Shown piece by piece: positions 27,701-42,840 of a stretch of 64,000 nucleotides of DNA. A model generated the notes under the pieces. The model searched no databases. It was not told the DNA's origin and saw nothing but the letters and a program-made list of their open reading frames with translations. Numbering within the stretch: the first letter of the stretch is position 1; each line of letters begins with the position of its first letter. The translations under genes were made by a program, and so were the position numbers. Source of the DNA: Sphaerolaimus hirsutus (taxonomy: Eukaryota > Nematoda > Chromadorea > Monhysterida > Sphaerolaimidae); assembly GCA_964036195.1 (NCBI GenBank), contig OZ038452.1:5884704-5948703 (forward strand). The letters are read 5' to 3'.

Positions 27701-30700
27701 GCATACCTTTGGCTGTATGCTCAAACTTTGTGGTTTCAGATAGATTGACTTTGAATGTAAAGTGTTTTTTGAAACCATATAAAAGTTGTTTCAGGCAACA
27801 AATCCATTCAATATGTATACTGCCTTTGCTGGTTTTTACCCAATTGTTACAAGGTAAATACCTTATGCCCTAGCTAGTCTAGTGGTGAACAATTTTTGGT
27901 CATGACCACTGGGGTTCCCGGGGTCAGCTTTGCTTGAGTGGTGTGGTGCCATCTGGATAAGTGGATAATTGTTCACCCTCTTTCAGCTTTCACATGCTTT
28001 TCATGGCATTACCTGCATGGAATGAAGAAAATGCACTTTAAATGTGTAGTATTTCTTGAACCCATATAAAAGTTGTTTCAGTGATTATGTAAACACAATG
28101 TCCACACTGACTTCACTGGTTTTTACCCAAGCGTATTGAGGTAAATATCATGTGCCCACTCACACGAGTTGTGGCTACATTAGACTGCCTCTAATTTTTG
28201 GATAGCAGTTGGGGTGACCAACTGCAAACATTTAATTGACTTGTTCCAGTTGTTTAGGGGTCATGGTTCTGCTTAATTGCCAGGTGACTGACCCTGTAAA
28301 CATTTCCAGTAGTTGCATACTTGTGGCAGTATGCTCAAACTTTGTGGTTTCAGATAGATTGACTTTGAATGTAAAGTGTTTTTTGAAACCATATAAAAGT
28401 TGTTTCAGGCATTAGGTAAACATGGTGTCCACAACTACCTCACTGGTTTTTACCCAAGTGTATTGAGGTAAATATCATGTGCCCACTCACATGAGTTGTG
28501 GCTACATTAGACTGCCTCTACTTTTTGGATAGCAGTTGGGGTGACCAACTGCAAACATTTAATTGACTTGTTCCAGTTGTTTAGGGGTCATGGTTCTGCT
28601 TAATTGCCAGGTGACTGACCCTGTAAACATTTCCAGTAGTTGCATACTTTTGGCTGTATGCTCAAACTTTGTGGTTTCAGATAGATTGACTTTGAATGTA
28701 AAGTGTTTTTTGAAACCATATAAAAGTTGTTTCAGGCAACAAATCCATTCAATATGTATACTGCCTTTGCTGGTTTTTACCCAATTGTTACAAGGTAAAT
28801 ACCTTATGCCCTAGCTAGTCTAGTGGTGAACAATTTTTGGTCATGACCACTGGGGTTCCCGGGGTCAGCTTTGCTTGAGTGGTGTGGTGCCATCTGGATA
28901 AGTGGATAATTGTTCACCCTCTTTCAGCTTTCACATGCTTTTCATGGCATTACCTGCATGGAATGAAGAAAATGCACTTTAAATGTGTAGTATTTCTTGA
29001 ACCCATATAAAAGTTGTTTCAGTGATTATGTAAACACAATGTCCACACTGACTTCACTGGTTTTTACCCAAGCGTATTGAGGTAAATATCATGTGCCCAC
29101 TCACACAAGTTGTGGCTACATTAGACTGCCTCTAATTTTTGGATAGCAGTTGGGGTGACCAACTGCAAACATTTAATTGACTTGTTCCAGTTGTTTAGGG
29201 GTCATGGTTCTGCTTAATTGCCAGGTGACTGACCCTGTAAACATTTCCAGTAGTTGCATACTTGTGGCAGTATGCTCAAACTTTGTGGTTTCAGGTAGAT
29301 TGACTTTGAATGTAAAGTGTTTTTTGAAACCATATAAAAGTTGTTTCAGGCATTAGGTAAACATGGTGTCCACAACTACCTCACTGGTTTTTACCCAAGT
29401 GTATTGAGGTAAATATCATGTGCCCACTCACACGAGTTGTGGCTACATTAGACTGCCTCTACTTTTTGGATAGCAGTTGGGGTGACCAACTGCAAACATT
29501 TAATTGACTTGTTCCAGTTGTTTAGGAGTCATGGTTCTGCTTAATTGCCAGGTGACTGACCCTGTAAACATTTCCAGTAGTTGCATACTTGTGGCAGTAT
29601 GCTCAAACTTTGTGGTTTCAGATAGATTGACTTTGAATGTAAAGTGTTTTTTGAAACCATATAAAAGTTGTTTCAGGCATTAGGTAAACATGGTGTCCAC
29701 AACTACCTCACTGGTTTTTACCCAAGTGTATTGAGGTAAATATCATGTGCCCACTCACACGAGTTGTGGCTACATTAGACTGCCTCTACTTTTTGGATAG
29801 CAGTTGGGGTGACCAACTGCAAACATTTAATTGACTTGTTCCAGTTGTTTAGGGGTCATGGTTCTGCTTAATTGCCAGGTGACTGACCCTGTAAACATTT
29901 CCAGTAGTTGCATACTTTTGGCTGTATGCTCAAACTTTGTGGTTTCAGATAGATTGACTTTGAATGTAAAGTGTTTTTTGAAACCATATAAAAGTTGTTT
30001 CAGGCAACAAATCCATTCAATATGTATACTGCCTTTGCTGGTTTTTACCCAATTGTTACAAGGTAAATACCTTATGCCCTAGCTAGTCTAGTGGTGAACA
30101 ATTTTTGGTCATGACCACTGGGGTTCCCGGGGTCAGCTTTGCTTGAGTGGTGTGGTGCCATCTGGATAAGTGGATAATTGTTCACCCTCTTTCAGCTTTC
30201 ACATGCTTTTCATGGCATTACCTGCATGGAATGAAGAAAATGCACTTTAAATGTGTAGTATTTCTTGAACCCATATAAAAGTTGTTTCAGTGATTATGTA
30301 AACACAATGTCCACACTGACTTCACTGGTTTTTACCCAAGCGTATTGAGGTAAATATCATGTGCCCACTCACACGAGTTGTGGCTACATTAGACTGCCTC
30401 TAATTTTTGGATAGCAGTTGGGGTGACCAACTGCAAACATTTAATTGACTTGTTCCAGTTGTTTAGGGGTCATGGTTCTGCTTAATTGCCAGGTGACTGA
30501 CCCTGTAAACATTTCCAGTAGTTGCATACTTGTGGCAGTATGCTCAAACTTTGTGGTTTCAGATAGATTGACTTTGAATGTAAAGTGTTTTTTGAAACCA
30601 TATAAAAGTTGTTTCAGGCATTAGGTAAACATGGTGTCCACAACTACCTCACTGGTTTTTACCCAAGTGTATTGAGGTAAATATCATGTGCCCACTCACA

Positions 30701-33700
30701 CGAGTTGTGGCTACATTAGACTGCCTCTAATTTTTGGATAGCAGTTGGGTTGACCAACTGCAAACATTTAATTGACTTGTTCCAGTTGTTTAGGGGTCAT
30801 GGTTCTGCTTAATTGCCAGGTGACTGACCCTGTAAACATTTCCAGTAGTTGCATACTTGTGGCAGTATGCTCAAACTTTGTGGTTTCAGATAGATTGACT
30901 TTGAATGTAAAGTGTTTTTTGAAACCATATAAAAGTTGTTTCAGGCAACAAATCCATTCAATATGTATACTGCCTTTGCTGGTTTTTACCCAATTGTTAC
31001 AAGGTAAATACCTTATGCCCTAGCTAGTCTAGTGGTGAACAATTTTTGGTCATGACCACTGGGGTTCCCGGGGTCAGCTTTGCTTGAGTGGTGTGGTGCC
31101 ATCTGGATAAGTGGATAATTGTTCACGCTCTTTCAGCTTTCACATGCTTTTGATGGCATTACCTGCATGGAATGAAGAAAATGCACTTTAAATGTGTAGT
31201 ATTTCTTGAACCCATATAAAAGTTGTTTCAGTGATTATGTAAACACAATGTCCACACTGACTTCACTGGTTTTTACCCAAGCGTATTGAGGTGAATATCA
31301 TGTGCCCACTCACACGAGTTGTGGCTACATTAGACTGCCTCTAATTTTTGGATAGCAGTTGGGGTGACCAACTGCAAACATTTAATTGACTTGTTCCAGT
31401 TGTTTAGGGGTCATGGTTCTGCTTAATTGCCAGGTGACTGACCCTGTAAACATTTCCAGTAGTTGCATACTTTTGGCAGTATGCTCAAACTTTGTGGTTT
31501 CAGATAGATTGACTTTGAATGTAAAGTGTTTTTTGAAACCATATAAAAGTTGTTTCAGGCAACAAATCCATTCAATATGTATACTGCCTTTGCTGGTTTT
31601 TACCCAATTGTTACAAGGTAAATACCTTATGCCCTAGCTAGTCTAGTGGTGAACAATTTTTGGTCATGACCACTGGGGTTCCCGGGGTCAGCTTTGCTTG
31701 AGTGGTGTGGTGCCATCTGGATAAGTGGATAATTGTTCACCCTCTTTCAGCTTTCACATGCTTTTGATGGCATTACCTGCATGGAATGAAGAAAATGCAC
31801 TTTAAATGTGTAGTATTTCTTGAACCCATACAAAAGTTGTTTCAGTGATTATGTAAACACAATGTCCACACTGACTTCACTGGTTTTTACCCAAGCGTAT
31901 TGAGGTAAATATCATGTGCCCACTCACACGAGTTGTGGCTACATTAGACTGCCTCTAATTTTTGGATAGCAGTTGGGTTGACCAACTGCAAACATTTAAT
32001 TGACTTGTTCCAGTTGTTTAGGGGTCATGGTTCTGCTTAATTGCCAGGTGACTGACCCTGTAAACATTTCCAGTAGTTGCATACTTGTGGCAGTATGCTC
32101 AAACTTTGTGGTTTCAGATAGATTGACTTTGAATGTAAAGTGTTTTTTGAAACCATATAAAAGTTGTTTCAGGCATTAGGTAAACATGGTGTCCACAACT
32201 ACCTCACTGGTTTTTACCCAAGTGTATTGAGGTAAATATCATGTGCCCACTCACACGAGTTGTGGCTACATTAGACTGCCTCTACTTTTTGGATAGCAGT
32301 TGGGGTGACCAACTGCAAACATTTAATTGACTTGTTCCAGTTGTTTAGGAGTCATGGTTCTGCTTAATTGCCAGGTGACTGACCCTGTAAACATTTCCAG
32401 TAGTTGCATACTTGTGGCAGTATGCTCAAACTTTGTGGTTTCAGATAGATTGACTTTGAATGTAAAGTGTTTTTTGAAACCATATAAAAGTTGTTTCAGG
32501 CAACAAATCCATTCAATATGTATACTGCCTTTGCTGGTTTTTACCCAATTGTTACAAGGTAAATACCTTATGCCCTAGCTAGTCTAGTGGTGAACAATTT
32601 TTGGTCATGACCACTGGGGTTCCCGGGGTCAGCTTTGCTTGAGTGGTGTGGTGCCATCTGGATAAGTGGATAATTGTTCACCCTCTTTCAGCTTTCACAT
32701 GCTTTTGATGGCATTACCTGCATGGAATGAAGAAAATGCACTTTAAATGTGTAGTATTTCTTGAACCCATATAAAAGTTGTTTCAGTGATTATGTAAACA
32801 CAATGTCCACACTGACTTCACTGGTTTTTACCCAAGCGTATTGAGGTAAATATCATGTGCCCACTCACACGAGTTGTGGCTACATTAGACTGCCTCTAAT
32901 TTTTGGATAGCAGTTGGGGTGACCAACTGCAAACATTTAATTGACTTGTTCCAGTTGTTTAGGGGTCATGGTTCTGCTTAATTGCCAGGTGACTGACCCT
33001 GTAAACATTTCCAGTAGTTGCATACTTGTGGCAGTATGCTCAAACTTTGTGGTTTCAGATAGATTGACTTTGAATGTAAAGTGTTTTTTGAAACCATATA
33101 AAAGTTGTTTCAGGCAACAAATCCATTCAATATGTATACTGCCTTTGCTGGTTTTTACCCAATTGTTACAAGGTAAATACCTTATGCCCTAGCTAGTCTA
33201 GTGGTGAACAATTTTTGGTCATGACCACTGGGGTTCCCGGGGTCAGCTTTGCTTGAGTGGTGTGGTGCCATCTGGATAAGTGGATAATTGTTCACCCTCT
33301 TTCAGCTTTCACATGCTTTTCATGGCATTACCTGCATGGAATGAAGAAAATGCACTTTAAATGTGTAGTATTTCTTGAACCCATATAAAAGTTGTTTCAG
33401 TGATTATGTAAACACAATGTCCACACTGACTTCACTGGTTTTTACCCAAGCGTATTGAGGTAAATATCATGTGCCCACTCACACGAGTTGTGGCTACATT
33501 AGACTGCCTCTAATTTTTGGATAGCAGTTGGGGTGACCAACTGCAAACATTTAATTGACTTGTTCCAGTTGTTTAGGGGTCATGGTTCTGCTTAATTGCC
33601 AGGTGACTGACCCTGTAAACATTTCCAGTAGTTGCATACTTGTGGCAGTATGCTCAAACTTTGTGGTTTCAGATAGATTGACTTTGAATGTAAAGTGTTT

Positions 33701-36700
33701 TTTGAAACCATATAAAAGTTGTTTCAGGCATTAGGTAAACATGGTGTCCACAACTACCTCACTGGTTTTTACCCAAGTGTATTGAGGTAAATATCATGTG
33801 CCCACTCACACGAGTTGTGGCTACATTAGACTGCCTCTACTTTTTGGATAGCAGTTGGGGTGACCAACTGCAAACATTTAATTGACTTGTTCCAGTTGTT
33901 TAGGAGTCATGGTTCTGCTTAATTGCCAGGTGACTGACCCTGTAAACATTTCCAGTAGTTGCATACTTGTGGCAGTATGCTCAAACTTTGTGGTTTCAGA
34001 TAGATTGACTTTGAATGTAAAGTGTTTTTTGAAACCATATAAAAGTTGTTTCAGGCAACAAATCCATTCAATATGTATACTGCCTTTGCTGGTTTTTACC
34101 CAATTGTTACAAGGTAAATACCTTATGCCCTAGCTAGTCTAGTGGTGAACAATTTTTGGTCATGACCACTGGGGTTCCCGGGGTCAGCTTTGCTTGAGTG
34201 GTGTGGTGCCATCTGGATAAGTGGATAATTGTTCACCCTCTTTCAGCTTTCACATGCTTTTGATGGCATTACCTGCATGGAATGAAGAAAATGCACTTTA
34301 AATGTGTAGTATTTCTTGAACCCATATAAAAGTTGTTTCAGTGATTATGTAAACACAATGTCCACACTGACTTCACTGGTTTTTACCCAAGTGTATTGAG
34401 GTAAATATCATGTGCCCACTCACACGAGTTGTGGCTACATTAGACTGCCTCTACTTTTTGGATAGCAGTTGGGGTGACCAACTGCAAACATTTAATTGAC
34501 TTGTTCCAGTTGTTTAGGAGTCATGGTTCTGCTTAATTGCCAGGTGACTGACCCTGTAAACATTTCCAGTAGTTGCATACTTTTGGCAGTATGCTCAAAC
34601 TTTGTGGTTTCAGATAGATTGACTTTGAATGTAAAGTGTTTTTTGAAACCATATAAAAGTTGTTTCAGGCAACAAATCCATTCAATATGTATACTGCCTT
34701 TGCTGGTTTTTACTCAATTGTTACAAGGTAAATACCTTATGCCCTAGCTAGTCTACTGGTGAACAATTTTTGGTCATGACCACTGGGGTTCCCGGGGTCA
34801 GCTTTGCTTGAGTGGTGTGGTGCCATCTGGATAAGTGGATAATTGTTCACCCTCTTTCAGCTTTCACATGCTTTTGATGGCATTACCTGCATGGAATGAA
34901 GAAAATGCACTTTAAATGTGTAGTATTTCTTGAACCCATATAAAAGTTGTTTCAGTGATTATGTAAACACAATGTCCACACTGACTTCACTGGTTTTTAC
35001 CCAAGTGTATTGAGGTAAATATCATGTGCCCACTCACACGAGTTGTGGCTACATTAGACTGCCTCTACTTTTTGGATAGCAGTTGGGGTGACCAACTGCA
35101 AACATTTAATTGACTTGTTCCAGTTGTTTAGGAGTCATGGTTCTGCTTAATTGCCAGGTGACTGACCCTGTAAACATTTCCAGTAGTTGCATACTTTTGG
35201 CAGTATGCTCAAACTTTGTGGTTTCAGATAGATTGACTTTGAATGTAAAGTGTTTTTTGAAACCATATAAAAGTTGTTTCAGGCAACAAATCCATTCAAT
35301 ATGTATACTGCCTTTGCTGGTTTTTACTCAATTGTTACAAGGTAAATACCTTATGCCCTAGCTAGTCTACTGGTGAACAATTTTTGGTCATGACCACTGG
35401 GGTTCCCGGGGTCAGCTTTGCTTGAGTGGTGTGGTGCCATCTGGATAAGTGGATAATTGTTCACCCTCTTTCAGCTTTCACATGCTTTTGATGGCATTAC
35501 CTGCATGGAATGAAGAAAATGCACTTTAAATGTGTAGTATTTCTTGAACCCATATAAAAGTTGTTTCAGTGATTATGTAAACACAATGTCCACACTGACT
35601 TCACTGGTTTTTACCCAAGTGTATTGAGGTAAATATCACGTGCCCACTCACACGAGTTGTGGCTACATTAGACTGCCTCTAATTTTTGGATAGCAGTTGG
35701 GGTGACCAACTGCAAACATTTAATTGACTTGTTCCAGTTGTTTAGGGGTCATGGTTCTGCTTAATTGCCAGGTGACTGACCCTGTAAACATTTCCAGTAG
35801 TTGCATACTTTTGGCAGTATGCTCAAACTTTGTGGTTTCAGATAGATTGACTTTGAATGTAAAGTGTTTTTTGAAACCATATAAAAGTTGTTTCAGGCAA
35901 CAAATCCATTCAATATGTATACTGCCTTTGCTGGTTTTTACCCAATTGTTACAAGGTAAATACCTTATGCCCTAGCTAGTCTAGTGGTGAACAATTTTTG
36001 GTCATGACCACTGGGGTTCCCGGGGTCAGCTTTGCTTGAGTGGTGTGGTGCCATCTGGATAAGTGGATAATTGTTCACCCTCTTTCAGCTTTCACATGCT
36101 TTTGATGGCATTACCTGCATGGAATGAAGAAAATGCACTTTAAATGTGTAGTATTTCTTGAACCCATATAAAAGTTGTTTCAGTGATTATGTAAACACAA
36201 TGTCCACACTGACTTCACTGGTTTTTACCCAAGTGTATTGAGGTAAATATCACGTGCCCACTCACACGAGTTGTGGCTACATTAGACTGCCTCTAATTTT
36301 TGGATAGCAGTTGGGGTGACCAACTGCAAACATTTAATTGACTTGTTCCAGTTGTTTAGGGGTCATGGTTCTGCTTAATTGCCAGGTGACTGACCCTGTA
36401 AACATTTCCAGTAGTTGCATACTTTTGGCAGTATGCTCAAACTTTGTGGTTTCAGATAGATTGACTTTGAATGTAAAGTGTTTTTTGAAACCATATAAAA
36501 GTTGTTTCAGGCAACAAATCCATTCAATATGTATACTGCCTTTGCTGGTTTTTACCCAATTGTTACAAGGTAAATACCTTATGCCCTAGCTAGTCTAGTG
36601 GTGAACAATTTTTGGTCATGACCACTGGGGTTCCCGGGGTCAGCTTTGCTTGAGTGGTGTGGTGCCATCTGGATAAGTGGATAATTGTTCACCCTCTTTC

Positions 36701-39700
36701 AGCTTTCACATGCTTTTGATGGCATTACCTGCATGGAATGAAGAAAATGCACTTTAAATGTGTAGTATTTCTTGAACCCATATAAAAGTTGTTTCAGTGA
36801 TTATGTAAACACAATGTCCACACTGACTTCACTGGTTTTTACCCAAGCGTATTGAGGTAAATATCATGTGCCCACTCACACGAGTTGTGGCTACATTAGA
36901 CTGCCTCTAATTTTTGGATAGCAGTTGGGGTGACCAACTGCAAACATTTAATTGACTTGTTACAGTTGTTTAGGGGTCATGGTTCTGCTTAATTGCCAGG
37001 TGACTGACCCTGTAAACATTTCCAGTAGTTGCATACTTTTGGCAGTATGCTCAAACTTTGTGGTTTCAGATAGATTGACTTTGAATGTAGTGTTTTTTGA
37101 AACCATATAAAAGTTGTTTCAGGCAACAAATCCATTCAATATGTATACTGCCTTTGCTGGTTTTTACCCAATTGTTACAAGGTAAATACCTTATGCCCTA
37201 GCTAGTCTAGTGGTGAACAATTTTTGGTCATGACCACTGGGGTTCCCGGGGTCAGCTTTGCTTGAGTGGTGTGGTGCCATCTGGATAAGTGGATAATTGT
37301 TCACCCTCTTTCAGCTTTCACATGCTTTTGATGGCATTACCTGCATGGAATGAAGAAAATGCACTTTAAATGTGTAGTATTTCTTGAACCCATATAAAAG
37401 TTGTTTCAGTGATTATGTAAACACAATGTCCACACTGACTTCACTGGTTTTTACCCAAGCGTATTGAGGTAAATATCATGTGCCCACTCACACGAGTTGT
37501 GGCTACATTAGACTGCCTCTAATTTTTGGACAGCAGTTGGGGTGACCAACTGCAAACATTTAATTGACTTGTTCCAGTTGTTTAGGGGTCATGGTTCTGC
37601 TTAATTGCCAGGTGACTGACCCTGTAAACATTTCCAGTAGTTGCATACTTTTGGCAGTATGCTTAAACTTTGTGGTTTCAGATAGATTGACTTTGAATGT
37701 AAAGTGTTTTTTGAAACCATATAAAAGTTGTTTCAGGCAACAAATCCATTCAATATGTATACTGCGTTTGCTGGTTTTTACCCAATTGTTACAAGGTAAA
37801 TACCTTATGCCCTAGCTAGTCTAGTGGTGAACAATTTTTGGTCATGACCACTGGGGTTCCCGGGGTCAGGTTTGCTTGAGTGGTGTGGTGCCATCTGGAT
37901 AAGTGGATAATTGTTCACCCTCTTTCAGCTTTCACATGCTTTTGATGGCATTACCTGCATGGAATGAAGAAAATGCACTTTAAATGTGTAGTATTTCTTG
38001 AACCCATATAAAAGTTGTTTCAGTGATTATGTAAACACAATGTCCACACTGACTTCACTGGTTTTTACCCAAGCGTATTGAGGTAAATATCATGTGCCCA
38101 CTCACACGAGTTGTGGCTACATTAGACTGCCTCTAATTTTTGGATAGCAGTTGGGGTGACCAACTGCAAACATTTAATTGACTTGTTCCAGTTGTTTAGG
38201 GGTCATGGTTCTGCTTAATTGCCAGGTGACTGACCCTGTAAACATTTCCAGTAGTTGCATACTTGTGGCAGTATGCTCAAACTTTGTGGTTTCAGATAGA
38301 TTGACTTTGAATGTAAAGTGTTTTTTGAAACCATATAAAAGTTGTTTCAGGCATTAGGTAAACATGGTGTCCACAACTACCTCACTGGTTTTTACCCAAG
38401 TGTATTGAGGTAAATATCATGTGCCCACTCACACGAGTTGTGGCTACATTAGACTGCCTCTACTTTTTGGATAGCAGTTGGGGTGACCAACTGCAAACAT
38501 TTAATTGACTTGTTCCAGTTGTTTAGGGGTCATGGTTCTGCTTAATTGCCAGGTGACTGACCCTGTAAACATTTCCAGTAGTTGCATACTTTTGGCAGTA
38601 TGCTTAAACTTTGTGGTTTCAGATAGATTGACTTTGAATGTAAAGTGTTTTTTGAAACCATATAAAAGTTGTTTCAGGCAACAAATCCATTCAATATGTA
38701 TACTGCGTTTGCTGGTTTTTACCCAATTGTTACAAGGTAAATACCTTATGCCCTAGCTAGTCTAGTGGTGAACAATTTTTGGTCATGACCACTGGGGTTC
38801 CCGGGGTCAGGTTTGCTTGAGTGGTGTGGTGCCATCTGGATAAGTGGATAATTGTTCACCCTCTTTCAGCTTTCACATGCTTTTGATGGCATTACCTGCA
38901 TGGAATGAAGAAAATGCACTTTAAATGTGTAGTATTTCTTGAACCCATATAAAAGTTGTTTCAGTGATTATGTAAACACAATGTCCACACTGACTTCACT
39001 GGTTTTTACCCAAGCGTATTGAGGTAAATATCATGTGCCCACTCACACGAGTTGTGGCTACATTAGACTGCCTCTAATTTTTGGATAGCAGTTGGGGTGA
39101 CCAACTGCAAACATTTAATTGACTTGTTCCAGTTGTTTAGGGGTCATGGTTCTGCTTAATTGCCAGGTGACTGACCCTGTAAACATTTCCAGTAGTTGCA
39201 TACTTGTGGCAGTATGCTCAAACTTTGTGGTTTCAGATAGATTGACTTTGAATGTAAAGTGTTTTTTGAAACCATATAAAAGTTGTTTCAGGCATTAGGT
39301 AAACATGGTGTCCACAACTACCTCACTGGTTTTTACCCAAGTGTATTGAGGTAAATATCATGTGCCCACTCACACGAGTTGTGGCTACATTAGACTGCCT
39401 CTAATTTTTGGATAGCAGTTGGGTTGACCAACTGCAAACATTTAATTGACTTGTTCCAGTTGTTTAGGGGTCATGGTTCTGCTTAATTGCCAGGTGACTG
39501 ACCCTGTAAACATTTCCAGTAGTTGCATACTTTTGGCAGTATGCTTAAACTTTGTGGTTTCAGATAGATTGACTTTGAATGTAAAGTGTTTTTTGAAACC
39601 ATATAAAAGTTGTTTCAGGCAACAAATCCATTCAATATGTATACTGCGTTTGCTGGTTTTTACCCAATTGTTACAAGGTAAATACCTTATGCCCTAGCTA

Positions 39701-41287
39701 GTCTAGTGGTGAACAATTTTTGGTCATGACCACTGGGGTTCCCGGGGTCAGCTTTGCTTGAGTGGTGTGGTGCCATCTGGATAAGTGGATAATTGTTCAC
39801 CCTCTTTCAGCTTTCACATGCTTTTGATGGCATTACCTGCATGGAATGAAGAAAATGCACTTTAAATGTGTAGTATTTCTTGAACCCATATAAAAGTTGT
39901 TTCAGTGATTATGTAAACACAATGTCCACACTGACTTCACTGGTTTTTACCCAAGCGTATTGAGGTAAATATCATGTGCCCACTCACACGAGTTGTGGCT
40001 ACATTAGACTGCCTCTAATTTTTGGATAGCAGTTGGGGTGACCAACTGCAAACATTTAATTGACTTGTTCCAGTTGTTTAGGGGTCATGGTTCTGCTTAA
40101 TTGCCAGGTGACTGACCCTGTAAACATTTCCAGTAGTTGCATACTTTTGGCAGTATGCTCAAACTTTGTGGTTTCAGATAGATTGACTTTGAATGTAAAG
40201 TGTTTTTTGAAACCATATAAAAGTTGTTTCAGGCAACAAATCCATTCAATATGTATACTGCCTTTGCTGGTTTTTACCCAATTGTTACAAGGTAAATACC
40301 TTATGCCCTAGCTAGTCTAGTGGTGAACAATTTTTGGTCATGACCACTGGGGTTCCCGGGGTCAGCTTTGCTTGAGTGGTGTGGTGCCATCTGGATAAGT
40401 GGATAATTGTTCACCCTCTTTCAGCTTTCACATGCTTTTGATGGCATTACCTGCATGGAATGAAGAAAATGCACTTTAAATGTGTAGTATTTCTTGAACC
40501 CATATAAAAGTTGTTTCAGTGATTATGTAAACACAATGTCCACACTGACTTCACTGGTTTTTACCCAAGCGTATTGAGGTAAATATCATGTGCCCACTCA
40601 CACGAGTTGTGGCTACATTAGACTGCCTCTAATTTTTGGATAGCAGTTGGGGTGACCAACTGCAAACATTTAATTGACTTGTTCCAGTTGTTTAGGGGTC
40701 ATGGTTCTGCTTAATTGCCAGGTGACTGACCCTGTAAACATTTCCAGTAGTTGCATACTTTTGGCAGTATGCTCAAACTTTGTGGTTTCAGATAGATTGA
40801 CTTTGAATGTAAAGTGTTTTTTGAAACCATATAAAAGTTGTTTCAGGCAACAAATCCATTCAATATGTATACTGCCTTTGCTGGTTTTTACCCAATTGTT
40901 ACAAGGTAAATACCTTATGCCCTAGCTAGTCTAGTGGTGAACAATTTTTGGTCATGACCACTGGGGTTCCCGGGGTCAGCTTTGCTTGAGTGGTGTGGTG
41001 CCATCTGGATAAGTGGATAATTGTTCACCCTCTTTCAGCTTTCACATGCTTTTGATGGCATTACCTGCATGGAATGAAGAAAATGCACTTTAAATGTGTA
41101 GTATTTCTTGAACCCATATAAAAGTTGTTTCAGTGATTATGTAAACACAATGTCCACACTGACTTCACTGGTTTTTACCCAAGCGTATTGAGGTAAATAT
41201 CATGTGCCCACTCACACGAGTTGTGGCTACATTAGACTGCCTCTAATTTTTGGATAGCAGTTGGGTTGACCAACTGCAAACATTTAA
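24759..41287. repeat. Array block 1: mixed S and L units
   Basis: Unit order from 24759 is SSS LL SS L S L SS L S LL S LL S LLLLLL L S L S LLL. S-L pairs (941 bp), S-S-L groups (1,268 bp) and pure L runs (33882-38178) alternate. The unit at 36952 is 612 bp because two bases are missing in GAATGTAGTG. Diagnostic variants (ACTTTTGGCTG against ACTTGTGGCAG) are shared by neighbouring units, as expected from local unequal exchange. Confidence 0.9.
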
Positions 41288-41741
41288 TTGACCTGTTCCA
41301 GTTGTTGGGGGGTCATGGTTTTGCTTAATTGCCAGGTGACTGACCCTGTAAACATTTCCAGTAGTTGCATACTTTTGGCAGTATGCTTAAACTTTGTGGT
41401 TTCAGATAGATTGACTTTGAATGTAAAGTGTTTTTTGAAACCATATAAAAGTTGTTTCAGGCATTAGGTAAACATGGTGTCCACAACTACCTCACTGGTT
41501 TTTACCCAAGTGTATTGAGGTAAATATCATGTGCCCACTCACACGAGTTGTGGCTACATTAGACTGCCTCTAATTTTTGGATAGCAGTTGTGTTGACCAA
41601 CTGCAAACATTTTATTGACCTGTTCCAGTTGTTTAGGGGTCATGGTTCTGCTTAATTGCCAGGTGACTGACCCTGTAAACATTTCCAGTAGTTGCATACT
41701 TTTGGCAGTATGCTTAAACTTTGTGGTTTCAGATAGATTGA

Positions 41742-42840
41742 TGTAAAATAATACGGAACTTGATGAATTGACTTGTGAACGAGCTCCTATTCCTAACCGA
41801 GGAAGAGGACAAATGTGAACGTATGAAAGTTGACGTGAAGCATCGTCTCTTAGTTGACGTTCCGTTATTTTATCAAGTGTGATTAGTTGAGTTGAAGTGA
41901 ATTGACGTGAGTTAGTGTGAAGCAAATTTAGATTGTTTTCGAAAGGTTTTGACGAACGTTTTATTTAGACAATTAAATACAAAGAAATAAATGTAAATAA
42001 AATATATAAAAATATACGTAAATAAAGGAATTAATTTACAACTAAATTAATTACTTAAATGAAACGTAACAGAAGCTCTAATTACCGGAGAAATAAGGCA
42101 ATTTAAATAAGGCACTTAATTACGACAAAAGGCGACAATTAAGTGGCGCGGTTGTGAACAAAGCACCTCAAACAGCGCATGTGTGAATAAAGCACTGAGG
42201 TGATTTAAAGCACCAAGAGTTAAACTTAGCACCAAAAAATAAGCGACTTAATAAAGTGACAACGGCACTTTTTTAGATCCTAGGAAGAGATTCGTGTGAA
42301 GTTGACGAGGTTGCAAACACTGCCGATTTTAGTTGTGAGATCGGCTTTTAAGGGCCAGACCGATGGCGACTGGCTTGGCGCCAATCGGTCGGCTCTAATC
42401 TCCGATTTTTGCCCCAACATTTCCAATTGTGAAATATCAACTCTTGCCAGCTCGCTCTTCCGATGAAAAGCGAGCTAAACTGGCAAGATAGCGTAAATGT
42501 GAGACAAGCCAGACAGCATTTGAAATGGCGCGCGGGCCCGGCCCCTCGCTTGGGGCGGGCCCGCCGCTTAACATAAACATGTCGGCGTATTTGCGTGCCG
42601 CTTGTCAAGGAAATGTGGCGGAATGTGAGCAATGACTAAGATCTAAATATGTGAGCGATGTAAAGCGCACGTTGTAAACAACATCGCTTGAGATATTAAA
42701 TGATGAATGTTGAGATGTTAAAAAGGTGGAATGTGAAATGAAAAGGAATATTGAAAAATTGAATTAACTAAATATAAAAGCGAACATAAGAACGTCAACT
42801 TAAATATTAGAAGTTTTACATTTTACGATAATGTTACACA
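41742..42840. mobile_element. Solo LTR-like insertion, copy 1
   Basis: 1,099 bp beginning TGTAAAATAATACGG and ending ATGTTACACA (TG...CA), flanked by ATTGA on both sides (41737-41741 and 42841-42845). The uninterrupted unit has one ATTGA at this place, so this is a 5-bp target-site duplication. No long terminal inverted repeats or coding capacity are seen, so a solo LTR fits best. It contains several strong hairpins. It is unrelated to the 1,679-bp LTRs at 7183 and 23057. Confidence 0.75.

Noticed and set aside
41742..42840. DNA transposon instead of a solo LTR
   Set aside because: The ends are TG...CA with a 5-bp duplication and lack extended terminal inverted repeats, so an LTR is the better reading, though not proven.
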